64,000 bases of DNA from Leptospira adleri (GCF_002811985.1 NZ_NPDU01000017.1:10878-74877), one strand, 5' to 3'. Shown: positions 1 to 8,529, numbered from the stretch's first letter. Numbers and translations: made by a program. Notes: generated from the letters alone by a model not told the origin.

Positions 1-96
1 TTTTATGATCAGAAGATCGGAATACGTTGTGCGAAGCCTCTCAATCGTCGCGCGTACAACTGCTTTGCGCGTTAGCTCTAACACCTTTGGATCCAT
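1..96 (-). CDS. Partial unknown protein, N-terminus only (runs off left edge)
   Basis: A reading frame opens on the minus strand with ATG at 96 and stays open for 32 codons to the window edge. It starts MDPKVLELTRKAVVRATIER and reads as a charged, helical protein start. It lies about 50 bases downstream of the SPOR gene on the same strand, so it could be the next gene of the coaE-SPOR operon. There is no strong ribosome binding site, and 32 codons are too few to name a family. The call rests only on the open frame, plausible composition and gene order. Confidence 0.42.
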   Translation of the reverse strand, partial: MDPKVLELTRKAVVRATIERLRTTYSDLLIIK

Positions 97-149
97 TCGA
101 AACTTAGAAACTGATTTCGTAGGCTATATAGAGAAGGTCAATATAAAAA

Positions 150-893
150 TCAATCCTTGACTATGATGGCTCCCGATCTCAATTTTGCAGGCAGCATTTT
201 AGAAAGGCCTTCTGCTTCTTTTTTAGACGATGCGGAGCCAAATCGTACCGTATAGTATCCGTTTCTTGATCTTTTGACGGTTGCTTTCGAATTTTTATCC
301 TTTCCTGAAATTGATTTTTTTAATTCGTCCGCTTTTTCTTTATCTTTAAATGCGGCGACTTGAAGAGTAAAACCGTTTGATTCTTCGTCCGAAGAAGATT
401 TGGAAATTCGTTTCGATTTTTTTTCTTCGTTCTTCTTAACTTTTTTCGATTCCTTGGAACTTTCAGGTTCTTTGACGGATAACGTTTCCGGAAGGGATTT
501 GTTCTCTTTTTCCACGGAAGTCGAAGGAGTTGTTCCCGACTTTTTAAACTCCACAACTTCGGTCGCGGGAGGAATATTTTTAAACGTTACGGAATCTTGA
601 GTTTTAGAATTCGAAGGAGAATTCGTCGTCGCAGGAGGGATTTCCGTAGAAGCTACCGAGTTGTTTCCTTCCGAGGGAATTTGTCCCGGTTCGGAGAATG
701 GAATTCCGTTTTGAACTTCTTGGTTTTTGATGTCGTTTAACGTTAAGGATTCTTCTCCCGAATTTCCTCCGTGCTTTTTTCCCACGGAAACTCCTAAGAA
801 AAAAAACGAGAACAAAAGTCCGAGTAAGAAAAGGGAGAGAATTACAATTCTCTTATTGTCGAGATTGATCACATAAAATATTTTTTCTTTCAT
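150..893 (-). CDS. SPOR-domain membrane-anchored protein
   Basis: This 247-residue protein has a short cytoplasmic start (MKEKIFYVINLDNKR) and one hydrophobic segment at about 16-38 (LSLFLLGLLFSFFFLGVSVG), without a cleavage site or lipobox. A long low-complexity linker rich in Ser, Pro, Glu and Lys follows to about residue 170. The C-terminal 75 residues form a SPOR domain (FTLQVAAFKDKEKADELKK, then GYYTVRFG). SPOR domains bind denuded glycan strands of septal peptidoglycan, so a periplasmic, division-associated role is inferred. The start ATG overlaps the stop of coaE as ATGA, so the two are probably translated together. Confidence 0.86.
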   Translation of the reverse strand: MKEKIFYVINLDNKRIVILSLFLLGLLFSFFFLGVSVGKKHGGNSGEESLTLNDIKNQEVQNGIPFSEPGQIPSEGNNSVASTEIPPATTNSPSNSKTQDSVTFKNIPPATEVVEFKKSGTTPSTSVEKENKSLPETLSVKEPESSKESKKVKKNEEKKSKRISKSSSDEESNGFTLQVAAFKDKEKADELKKSISGKDKNSKATVKRSRNGYYTVRFGSASSKKEAEGLSKMLPAKLRSGAIIVKD

Positions 894-1513
894 AACATTT
901 TTCCTAACAGAGCGGCGTAGAGATTTTTACATTCTTCTCTGAGTGTTTCCAAGTTCCCTCTGTTTCTAATTATATAATCGGCTCTTTTTAGCTTTTCCGA
1001 AAGAGGAAGTTGGTTTGCAATTCTTGCTAAAACGTCCTCTTTTGTCGTCCCGTCTCTTGAAATCGTTCTCAAGATCGATTCCTCCGGATCCGAATCCACG
1101 GCGACCGTCGCGTCGCAGAGTGTGTGCGCGTCGGTTTCAAAAAGAAGCGGGACTTCCCAGATCACGAGTTTCCCCGAGGCTTCCGTTTCCAAAATTTTGA
1201 GGAAGTCTTGTCTCACCCTGGGATGAATCAGTTTGTTGAGTCCTTCCAATTTTTTCGGATCGTGAAAAACCAATTCGGCGATTTTTTTCCGATCCGGTTT
1301 TCCTTCTCCGTCGAGAATCTCCGATCCTAAGAGTTCGATCAGTTCCCGAAGTATCGGGGTGTCCGGCGCCGTATAACGTTTGGCGAGCGGATCCGCTTGA
1401 ATCGCGAATGCCCCCAACTCGGCCAAAATTTTTGTCGCGGTGCTCTTCCCGCCTCCGATCATTCCGGTAATTCCGACCAAAAAGGCCTTTTTTGCGGAAT
1501 TCGAACTCTGCAT
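890..1513 (-). CDS. coaE: Dephospho-CoA kinase
   Basis: CoaE phosphorylates dephospho-CoA at the ribose 3' position, the last step of coenzyme A synthesis. The P-loop GMIGGGKST lies about 15 residues from the start, followed by the family's ADPLAKR segment, a core with LVFHDPKKLEGLNKLIHPRV, and VPLLFET. I chose the ATG at 1513 because the P-loop then falls at its usual distance. The longer frame to 1591 adds residues unlike the family. From 1513 the protein is 207 residues, the normal CoaE size. Its stop overlaps the start of the downstream SPOR gene by four bases. Confidence 0.95.
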   Translation of the reverse strand: MQSSNSAKKAFLVGITGMIGGGKSTATKILAELGAFAIQADPLAKRYTAPDTPILRELIELLGSEILDGEGKPDRKKIAELVFHDPKKLEGLNKLIHPRVRQDFLKILETEASGKLVIWEVPLLFETDAHTLCDATVAVDSDPEESILRTISRDGTTKEDVLARIANQLPLSEKLKRADYIIRNRGNLETLREECKNLYAALLGKML

Positions 1514-1821
1514 GCGTTGATGTTGCCCCTGCCGCTCAAAAAGTACAAGCAAAAAAGAAATTTCCGGATTCTCACTCCGAACGGACTTCAAGTCCGTTTA
1601 TAACTCGTTTTTAGAATGGCGTTTGTTTGTAGGAACACGGACCCAAACTTTGAAAGGGTGGAAGTAGGATTCTTATAAGAATCTTATTGAAATCGCTTTG
1701 ATCCGGAGCGATCGCAGGTTTCTATGCGTGTTTTATTTTTTAGAAACGCGGGAACTCCTCGCGAAATCGTATTCTTTTAGCGTGTTGCAATTTGTGTGAT
1801 AAAGGAATTGCCGCGCAAACC

Positions 1822-1847
1822 TCTGAAAAAGTAGGAACTCCTTCTTT
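1822..1847 (+). repeat. 26-base direct repeat, copy 1 (GTAGGAACTCC family)
   Basis: The sequence TCTGAAAAAGTAGGAACTCC followed by TTCTTT is repeated exactly at 1978-2003. The two copies lie on either side of the 91-base repeat at 1881-1971. Related GGGAACTCC or GGAACTC words occur in other intergenic stretches (about 1750, 24815 and 24870). Confidence 0.8.
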
Positions 1848-1880
1848 TAGAACGTAAGTTTCCGATTCTTATCATTAACC

Positions 1881-1971
1881 TGATAAGAACCTGTCCCAAA
1901 ACTGGGACAGAACCTTGCAACTTGGTCTTTCCGACAAAATAAAATAAGGTTTTGGGACGCGCTGTAAGTTA
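1881..1971 (+). repeat. 91-base dispersed structured repeat, copy A
   Basis: It is nearly identical to 17387-17477, with three differences by eye. A third, half-length copy lies inverted at 30061-30095. Inside, 1891-1910 forms a perfect 8-bp hairpin (CTGTCCCA, loop AAAC, TGGGACAG). Alternatively, GTCCCAAAAC (1893-1902) can pair over a longer range with GTTTTGGGAC (1949-1958). The two foldings share bases and exclude each other. There is no open frame. It could be a small non-autonomous mobile repeat or an RNA element. Confidence 0.8.
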
Positions 1972-1977
1972 GAATCA

Positions 1978-2003
1978 TCTGAAAAAGTAGGAACTCCTTC
2001 TTT
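1978..2003 (+). repeat. 26-base direct repeat, copy 2 (GTAGGAACTCC family)
   Basis: This is an exact second copy of the repeat at 1822-1847, located just after the 91-base element. A direct repeat on both sides of an element resembles a duplicated target, but the copies lie 7-34 bases away from its apparent ends. Confidence 0.8.
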
Positions 2004-2008
2004 CCAAG

Positions 2009-2036
2009 CCCGGAGCTCTTACGAAGAAACTCCGGG
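2009..2036 (-). terminator. Hairpin after the NHL lipoprotein gene, possible terminator
   Basis: CCCGGAG (2009-2015) pairs with CTCCGGG (2030-2036), and TCTT/AAGA can pair inside the loop. It lies 18 bases past the stop of the minus-strand lipoprotein gene. No clear U-run follows on the minus strand, so intrinsic termination is uncertain. Confidence 0.4.
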
Positions 2037-2054
2037 ACTTTTCGAATTTCACGT

Positions 2055-4601
2055 TCAATCGATCTTTCGAATAAAACGCATGTAAGGATGCATCTCGACT
2101 ACATAGAGGCTTCTTCCGTTCGAAACCATTCCTCTCGGATTGTAAAAACTTCCTTCCCCGCCTTGGCAGGTCCCGATCGTTCCTCCGTCCGGTCCGCCCG
2201 GATACGCATTTGGAGTTCCTGTAGAAGCGACCGGATCTATCGGAGCACATCCGATCAGATTTGTAACTGCATACGGAGCCGTTTTCGAAATCTTTTTGAT
2301 CAATGTAGTTCCGTCAGATACAAACAAACTATTATTATCCTGCGCAAGAGCAAATGGTCTTGCAAGGCGAGCCGAAGTTCCGGTCGCATTCACGACGTTC
2401 CCGTAAGTTCCCGCAGGATCACCTGCGATCGTAGAAACGCCGACCGGGCTTGTCGTAAGATCCAATTTCTTGATATTATGAGAATTTGTGTCCGCGACGT
2501 AAAGCGTGTTCGAATCGTAAATAACGTGAGTCGGTTGGTTGAATTTTGCCACGTCTCCCGGGCCATCCAATGTTCCCGCAGTTCCGCTTCCCGCGATCGT
2601 TGTTACGGTGTTGTCGGAGATCCTAATCTTCCGAATCTTATTGTTCCCCGTATCGGCTACGTAAAGATAAGTCCCATCCGTTGCGATTCCTTTGGGGGCG
2701 TTGAATCTCGCAGCGGTTCCGACAGCATCGGTCGTTCCGGACGTCCCAGCAAGTCCGGCGATCGTCGAATATGCATTGGTGATCAGATTGTATTTTACGA
2801 TAAAGTGATTCTGACTCGTAATATACAGATAGATCCCGTCGGTCGTGATTCCTTTCGGCCTATCAATTGTGATCGGGAGAGTCGAAACGTTTCGGTTCGC
2901 GATATTGATCTTTCGAACCGTACCAAGGTTCGAAGTCGCCGTATTGAAATCGACGGCATAGATATTGATTCCGTCCGTCGTAATGTGGTATAAATTGCCG
3001 AAAACACCTACCGGACTAAAACCCATAGCTGCACCGTAACCGTCCTGCATCAAGCCTGAGGTGGAATCAGCGGGATCTCCAATAAACCAATCAGCGCTAC
3101 CGGTTGCCGGATTTTCAACGTAAGGCGCCAAGGGGATATTACTTACCATGATATTCCCGTTCACCAAATTACCCAGCGTGACTCCGTTCACACAATTGAT
3201 AAGAATCGTGTTCACATCCGCAGCGGCGATCGTGCCGGAAGCCTGCGCTATATAACAAGTCTGTCCCGCGGGTTGGCCGGAAATCGAAACTGCATACCCG
3301 GTCGTATCTCCAATCGGAGTCGTCATCGTAAATGCTCCGTTAGACGAAATTACGGTAGAATCGGCTCCGTTGTTTTTTAACGTGATACTTCCCGTCAATC
3401 CGGAGATCGTTCCTCCGACATTATAAAGAGGGGCGCCGCAAGAAACGGAAACATCGCTGATCGCGGAAGAAGCGATTGTCCCTGTGTTATTGCTCAATGA
3501 ACACAATTGAGTCGGAGAAGTCGGATTCTGCTGAATAGTGACATTGTATGCGGCGCCGCTCGCCACGGAGGTTCCGAAAGAAAAACTTCCGTCTGCCGTA
3601 ATCGAGATCGGATCGGCTCCGTTATTTTTCAGGACCAATCCGCTTCCGAGGACGTTGGACGCGGAACCTCCCACGGCGTAGGAGTTAGTGGAACAAGAAA
3701 CCGCAATTCCGCTTACGGAAGAGGAGGTAACGTTTCCGCTCCCGCTGGTAACGGAACAAGTCTGAGTCGGCGAACTCGGGTTTTGCGAAACGGTAACGTT
3801 ATACGTTCCGCCGCTGGAAATTCCGGCGGGAAAAACGTAGACTCCGTTTGTAGTAATTGCGATGTCATCCGTTCCGTTATTCTTCAGAGTCAAGCCCGTG
3901 CCCGAAAGACCTGACACAGTACCGCCGACGGTGAAAGAATCCGTGGAACAAGTAATTGCAACATTTGTAATATCCGCGCCGGCAATCAAACCGGTGCCGT
4001 TGGAAACGGAGCAAGTTTGGCTGAGAGAACTCGGGTTTTGCGAAACGGTGACGTTGTATGTACCGCCGTTTACAACCTTGGTCGCGAATGAAAACGAACC
4101 GTCCGCGGAGATTGCCGTCGAGTCTGAGCCGTTATTTTGCAGAGTCAGACCTGTCCCGTTCAATCCGGTAACGGTGCCTTTGACGTTAAATCCGACGACC
4201 GAGCAGATCACTTGAATGTTTGTAATCGGCTGGGAAAATACGATTCCCGAACCGTTGCTCACTGAACAAATCTGTGCGGGAGAAAACGGATTCTGTTTAA
4301 CGGTAACGTTGTAAGAAGAGGACCCCGCGATCTTTTCGTTGAAAACAAAAGTTCCGTTCGAAGAGATGTTGATCGTATCCTTGCCGTTATTCGTCAAAAT
4401 GAGGCCGGTTCCCGTTAATCCGACAACGCTTCCTCCTATCGATTCCGGAGTTAAATCCACTCCGTTTGTGGTGATAAATCCCGGAATATTGAGTATCGCT
4501 TTCAAGGAAAGATTGGAAGAATCCTTATCTCCAAGACAATTGAAGGTGATGAGAATTCCGGCGATCGAGCAGATGTGAAAGAATTTTGTCCGTGTTTTCA
4601 T
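2055..4601 (-). CDS. Large surface lipoprotein: five tandem beta repeats plus NHL propeller
   Basis: This 848-residue protein starts with a lipoprotein-type signal peptide (lipobox ITFNC, Cys about residue 22), acceptable under the looser spirochaete rules. Five tandem repeats of about 80-85 residues follow at roughly 45-470. Each has a GTVSGLSGTGLTLKNNG-type opening, a central SYNVTVSQNPSSP-like strand and a closing TCSVSNGSG...CS pair, giving about two Cys per repeat. The C-terminal half carries NHL-type propeller repeats (PKGIATDGTYLYVADTGNNK, TVTTIAGSG). The layout suggests a lipid-anchored, exposed stalk with a binding propeller. The ligand is unknown. Transcription is monocistronic by spacing. 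Confidence 0.85.
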   Translation of the reverse strand: MKTRTKFFHICSIAGILITFNCLGDKDSSNLSLKAILNIPGFITTNGVDLTPESIGGSVVGLTGTGLILTNNGKDTINISSNGTFVFNEKIAGSSSYNVTVKQNPFSPAQICSVSNGSGIVFSQPITNIQVICSVVGFNVKGTVTGLNGTGLTLQNNGSDSTAISADGSFSFATKVVNGGTYNVTVSQNPSSLSQTCSVSNGTGLIAGADITNVAITCSTDSFTVGGTVSGLSGTGLTLKNNGTDDIAITTNGVYVFPAGISSGGTYNVTVSQNPSSPTQTCSVTSGSGNVTSSSVSGIAVSCSTNSYAVGGSASNVLGSGLVLKNNGADPISITADGSFSFGTSVASGAAYNVTIQQNPTSPTQLCSLSNNTGTIASSAISDVSVSCGAPLYNVGGTISGLTGSITLKNNGADSTVISSNGAFTMTTPIGDTTGYAVSISGQPAGQTCYIAQASGTIAAADVNTILINCVNGVTLGNLVNGNIMVSNIPLAPYVENPATGSADWFIGDPADSTSGLMQDGYGAAMGFSPVGVFGNLYHITTDGINIYAVDFNTATSNLGTVRKINIANRNVSTLPITIDRPKGITTDGIYLYITSQNHFIVKYNLITNAYSTIAGLAGTSGTTDAVGTAARFNAPKGIATDGTYLYVADTGNNKIRKIRISDNTVTTIAGSGTAGTLDGPGDVAKFNQPTHVIYDSNTLYVADTNSHNIKKLDLTTSPVGVSTIAGDPAGTYGNVVNATGTSARLARPFALAQDNNSLFVSDGTTLIKKISKTAPYAVTNLIGCAPIDPVASTGTPNAYPGGPDGGTIGTCQGGEGSFYNPRGMVSNGRSLYVVEMHPYMRFIRKID

Positions 4602-5026
4602 AGAAATTTTTAGTCTGGAATTACGGCTTTTTTTATTTTGAACCAGAACGTTTCCGTAATGCTTTTATCAGACTCCCCCAACATTCAATTTTATTAAAAT
4701 ACAAATCCGGTTTCTTTTCTTGATTCTTCAACGAAGAAGAATTAAGAAATCCAACCGAAAGTATTGCGAATTAATTTATAGACCGGATATTCGCATTGTC
4801 GGATTAAAAATTCAAGTACTTTATTAAATCCGGTTCAGAAGTATTATAAATACATAATATAATTCATGGGAAACGTGGAAAATGAAAGTTCGCATTTATA
4901 TCGAATCATAGGAAATTATAAAAAGTAACCGAATGAGTCCATTTTGTAGGAAAGAAACACAATCGTCTAAGAAAGTATAACGATTTTTGCAAATTGAATC
5001 CTTCCTTCTTTTAAACATAATAAGAT
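4602..5026. other. AT-rich intergenic region
   Basis: No gene is visible in about 425 bases. The stretch is AT-rich and probably holds the promoter of the minus-strand lipoprotein gene on its left side and the 3' end of the hemerythrin transcript on its right. I see no strong terminator or repeat. Confidence 0.6.
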
Positions 5027-5479
5027 CTAATTTGCGACTTTCTCTTCGGTCGAAAGTTTTCTGATGATATCCTCTATCAATGGATAGAATTCGGATTCTT
5101 CCCTTTCGATTCTTTTCCTGAGATGATGCAGAATCTCGATCGTTTCCTCTTTAAAATTTCCGAAATTCATTTCGATTGTGAGAGGATCCGAGTATTTGCT
5201 CGCATAATCCAGCAAAGTATCCTTTAAACCGAACATCGTCTTCTGATATTGTTCAAAAAGGGAAACGAGCGTGGGCGAGTTGTGCGTGTAGTGTTCCATC
5301 TTCAGATAGAGTTCCATGTCTTCCACGTTGAGATGAAAAAGTAAAGATGCCGAAAAGATGGAAAGCAGTTCCACCAGATGTCCTATGTTCGGATTCGCTT
5401 TGTCGATCTCGGATTCGATCTGATGGGCGTATTCATTCACGATTTGATGTTGTTTTTTAAGTTTTCCGATCAGTTCCAT
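5027..5479 (-). CDS. Hemerythrin-like HHE cation-binding protein
   Basis: This 150-residue, all-helical protein has hemerythrin-type ligand motifs: an early His in KKQHQ, an HxxxE-like motif in FHLNVED, and a late HH followed by EREESEFYP. Hemerythrins bind oxygen or nitric oxide at a non-heme di-iron site. The start is an ATG preceded by AGGAATT. It begins two bases after the stop of the upstream EAL protein on the same strand, so the pair is almost certainly one operon. I infer that it modulates or reports to that c-di-GMP protein. Not all metal ligands could be assigned by eye. Confidence 0.78.
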   Translation of the reverse strand: MELIGKLKKQHQIVNEYAHQIESEIDKANPNIGHLVELLSIFSASLLFHLNVEDMELYLKMEHYTHNSPTLVSLFEQYQKTMFGLKDTLLDYASKYSDPLTIEMNFGNFKEETIEILHHLRKRIEREESEFYPLIEDIIRKLSTEEKVAN

Positions 5480-5481
5480 GT

Positions 5482-7164
5482 TTAATTCCTGCTAATTTTT
5501 TGAGTTAATTTTGTTTTGATGTATTCTTCTACTTTCGAAGCCTCCAGAGGATAAGAATAAAAGTAACCCTGCGCGTAGTTGCAATTGAGTTCTTTTAAAA
5601 GTTCGTGTTGATTCGGATTTTCGACGCCTTCGACAATGATAGCTTTATCCATCGCTTGGATGAGATTGATCAGAGAGGATATGATCGTCTTGCTAGAGGA
5701 TTTAAAGTAGTTAAAGAGAAAGACTTTATCGAGCTTGATGTAATCCACGGGAAGAGTCTGAAGTCTTCCGAGAGAAGAGTAACCTTTTCCGAAATCGTCT
5801 ATGGCAAACCTATAACCGAAGTCTTTGAGGAGAGCGATCACCTTGTTTACCTTAATCAAATTGGAATCGAAAGAATCTTCGATGATCTCCAAAATGATAG
5901 AATCCGGAGAAATGCCGTAAAAGTCGGTGGCTTCCTTGAGAACGTTAAAAATCTGTTTATCGTTGAGTTGTTTCGCCGAAATGTTAAGCGAAATGCAGAT
6001 CTGATTTTCTTTTAAAATGGAAGTGTTGTACGATTTCAGGGTATCCCAGATCAGCCATTCTCCGATCGTTTTGATAAAGCTAGAACTCTCCGCGATAGAA
6101 ATAAAACTCGCAGGCATCAGCTTTCCTTTTTCGGGATGATTCCAGCGCAACAAAACTTCCATGGAAAGAATCGAATCTTGCCGAAGATCCATGATCGGCT
6201 GATAGGCCAATTCCAGTTCATTTCGGTTTAACACTTTTCTTAAATCGATCTCGATCTTTGCTCTAGTGGCGTTCTGTTCTATCGTGCTTCTATCGTAGTG
6301 ATAAAAAGAATTCGGGCCAATCAGCGAAGACTGCTGCACCGCTTCTTCCAGAATTCTTAAAGAATTAAGATCGGAATTGACCAATTGATCAAATTGGGCG
6401 TAACCCACGTTCGCGTTTAGGTGAAACTCTCTTTCACGATAAGTGAAAGGGAAGGAAAATAGAAGAATGATACATTCAGCGAACCACTCCGCTTCCAGCT
6501 CCGATTCGACGTTGGCGCTCGCGATTAAAAAACGTTCGGAGCCCAGTCTGAAAATCTGATCACCCTTAGAAATATATTTTTTCAGACGTTCCGCGATCTT
6601 AAGGGCGATGGATTCGTAATAAAAGTTATCTTCCTTATTTAGAATAGAATCCGGATTGGAAAGTGATATTAGAAAGAGAAAGTAGGGCCGATTGGACTGG
6701 GTGTTGTAGATCCGATTGTTGCTATATATGGAAAGAAAGTAATTTTTGTTGGGAAGTCCGGTGAAACGATCTTGGTAAAAAGATTCTTTAGAATCGGCGG
6801 AAAGATTTTGACGCACCGTAAGAAAGCGGATCGCGTTGATCTCCTCCAAATCATGGACGATAAAATTCAACATTAGGGTCATATCGTTAAAGTAGCCTAC
6901 GTCGATAAGCCCCGATTCCAGAAGAACGCTGGAAAGCCCCATCTCCTTTTCAAACTGAATTCCTTTCGTGCTTTTTAGATAAGATAAAAGAGAATCTTGA
7001 ATACTCTGAAAATTCGGCGATTGAAGAAGTTCGTCGAATGTCGCGTTTGTATATAATAAATCCCAATTTTTTGAAAAGAGTGCGATTCCTTCCTTGGAAT
7101 TATCCGAGCAGAATTTAATCGCTCTTCTTAGAATGAGGGGGGAAACTTGAGTATTGTTAGTCAC
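5482..7164 (-). CDS. PAS-like / degenerate GGDEF / EAL c-di-GMP phosphodiesterase
   Basis: The 560-residue protein begins at GTG. Residues 1-130 look like a PAS-type sensor. At about 150-290 a GGDEF-fold domain carries GSERF in place of GGDEF, so it is probably not a cyclase. The EAL domain (about 305-555) shows MEVLLRW at the EAL site, SLNISAKQL, LEIIED, the DDFGKGYSS loop, YIKLDK and VEGVEN, so most catalytic residues are kept. I infer a c-di-GMP phosphodiesterase whose degenerate GGDEF may bind GTP or c-di-GMP. There is no membrane segment. It is followed two bases later by the hemerythrin gene, suggesting oxygen- or NO-linked control. Confidence 0.86.
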   Translation of the reverse strand: MTNNTQVSPLILRRAIKFCSDNSKEGIALFSKNWDLLYTNATFDELLQSPNFQSIQDSLLSYLKSTKGIQFEKEMGLSSVLLESGLIDVGYFNDMTLMLNFIVHDLEEINAIRFLTVRQNLSADSKESFYQDRFTGLPNKNYFLSIYSNNRIYNTQSNRPYFLFLISLSNPDSILNKEDNFYYESIALKIAERLKKYISKGDQIFRLGSERFLIASANVESELEAEWFAECIILLFSFPFTYREREFHLNANVGYAQFDQLVNSDLNSLRILEEAVQQSSLIGPNSFYHYDRSTIEQNATRAKIEIDLRKVLNRNELELAYQPIMDLRQDSILSMEVLLRWNHPEKGKLMPASFISIAESSSFIKTIGEWLIWDTLKSYNTSILKENQICISLNISAKQLNDKQIFNVLKEATDFYGISPDSIILEIIEDSFDSNLIKVNKVIALLKDFGYRFAIDDFGKGYSSLGRLQTLPVDYIKLDKVFLFNYFKSSSKTIISSLINLIQAMDKAIIVEGVENPNQHELLKELNCNYAQGYFYSYPLEASKVEEYIKTKLTQKISRN

Positions 7165-7379
7165 TTTGCAACCAGCCTATACTCGAGTAGTCTAACAATT
7201 TGCTTTATAAATAGAAAACGGACTTATAAGAGTTATAATTTAGTTTTATAAAAAAATACTAACTATGTTTTGCGTGTAGCAGAGCATCTAAATTTAGTCG
7301 GCTCTGCAATTTTTTAGAAAGCAGAAGACATGGAAAGCCCTATGAGTAAGGAATTACAGAAAAAGAAGGGTGCTTTCGA

Positions 7380-7784
7380 TCAGGGATTAAACAGACGAAT
7401 CGCTTCTGCGAAGTTAGACGCTGTTCTAAGCAGAGATTTTAGCCGGGTAAGCTCCAGCATCTTTTCGATTTCGGGAGTAAGGGAATAGAGAATGATTCCG
7501 GCGTTCGGCATCTTATTGAGTCGGGAGTGGGTGGCGATAAAGGTCGCAATTCCGGAAGAATCCATCACTCTCACTCCGGATAAATCTATTAGAAGAATGT
7601 AAACTTCGTTTTCGATCGATTCGTTGAAAGCGTCCTTCAGTTTTTTCGCGGAAAAAATATTAATATCTCCCTGAATCTGAAAGATAACAGCCGGCCCGGG
7701 GAGTGTTCCCGCAGAGGAAATGTGTTCGATCGTTAAATTCATATCGTTTGTTTTATAGCTAATAGAGTCTGCTTTGGGATCCAT
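7380..7784 (-). CDS. STAS-domain anti-anti-sigma factor
   Basis: This STAS protein of about 134 residues contains VRVMDSSGIATFI, the conserved site whose Ser is phosphorylated by an RsbW-type kinase, preceded by the strand VYILLIDLSG. Such proteins release a sigma factor or act in other partner switches. I prefer ATG 7784 (MDPKADS) because GGAG lies seven bases upstream. The alternative ATG at 7799 has no ribosome binding site. No sigma factor or RsbW kinase is adjacent, but the GHKL-HDOD protein at 46200 shows that related ATPase domains occur in this genome. Confidence 0.87.
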   Translation of the reverse strand: MDPKADSISYKTNDMNLTIEHISSAGTLPGPAVIFQIQGDINIFSAKKLKDAFNESIENEVYILLIDLSGVRVMDSSGIATFIATHSRLNKMPNAGIILYSLTPEIEKMLELTRLKSLLRTASNFAEAIRLFNP

Positions 7785-8111
7785 TTCGTTTCTCCGCATT
7801 CAACTTTACTAAGATTCAAATCTCGAGAATTAAATTCAATTAAAAATGGAAAGAAATTTTTAATTGATTAGAATACCGATCGAGGAGTGAAACTCGGTTC
7901 TGAATTCTGAAATCGGGACATTCAAAAGTAATTTAGCTCCCGTCTGTGAAAAATAAAACGAATGTGGTATTGAATTATAAATAGATATTACCTCTGTTTT
8001 ACAGTACGACTTGAATTAAGATGAAAGTTTGCTCCCGCCGATAAATTGAAAATACGCTTGTGGACCTCTTTTTCCTTTGATAGAATCCGAAAAAAATATC
8101 GGGGGCAATCG
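7785..8111. other. Divergent intergenic region between STAS and globin genes
   Basis: About 330 AT-rich bases hold the divergent promoters of the STAS gene (minus) and the globin gene (plus). No RNA gene or repeat is evident. Confidence 0.55.
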
Positions 8112-8525
8112 ATGGCATTGGGAAATGAGGATATCGAATTAGTAAAATCGAGTTTTGAAAAAGTTTACGTGAACAAGGACGAAGTGGCGACTTTATTTTA
8201 CAGCAAACTTTTCGAACTGGAACCGAGTTATAAATCTTTATTCAAAGGGGATATGAATGAGCAGGGAAGAAAGCTCATGTTAATGCTTAGAACTCTGGTT
8301 TCAGGTTTGGGAGATCTTGCAAGTTTAGTTCCCGTTATTCAGGATATGGGGAAGCGCCATTTGAAATACGGAGTGAAAACTCAAGACTACGACGTGGTAG
8401 GCGCCGCTCTTCTCGCCACGCTGCAGCAAGGTTTAGGAGCCGAGTTTACTCCTAAATTGAAAGGCTTATGGACGGACATCTATCAGATCGTAGCCAAGAC
8501 CGCGATCGAAGGTAGTAAACAGTAA
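8112..8525 (+). CDS. Single-domain bacterial globin
   Basis: This 137-residue globin has the helical pattern of single-domain haemoglobins of the Vitreoscilla/flavohaemoglobin type. The F-helix His is in MGKRHLKYGV, and the core includes VATLFYSKLFELEP and FKGDM. It should bind heme and O2 or NO; detoxification or sensing is inferred. ATG 8112 was chosen over the earlier 8046 start because GGGGG lies just upstream and the family N-terminus fits. There is no reductase domain, so an external reductase would be needed. A terminator-like hairpin follows at 8530-8566, so it is probably transcribed alone. Confidence 0.9.
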   Translation: MALGNEDIELVKSSFEKVYVNKDEVATLFYSKLFELEPSYKSLFKGDMNEQGRKLMLMLRTLVSGLGDLASLVPVIQDMGKRHLKYGVKTQDYDVVGAALLATLQQGLGAEFTPKLKGLWTDIYQIVAKTAIEGSKQ

Positions 8526-8529
8526 TCGA

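Larger units (their letters stand above)
1514..2054. other. Intergenic region with dispersed repeats
   Basis: I see no convincing gene in this 540-base stretch. It holds a small hairpin at 1580-1598 (AACGGACT, loop TCA, AGTCCGTT), two copies of a 26-base direct repeat (1822-1847 and 1978-2003), a 91-base dispersed repeat (1881-1971) and a hairpin at 2009-2036. It separates coaE from the large lipoprotein gene, both on the minus strand. Confidence 0.7.

Noticed and set aside
2088..2993. Long plus-strand frame antisense to the NHL lipoprotein gene
   Set aside because: Very rich in Arg, Ser and Ile from reverse-strand repeats; a shadow of the real gene.
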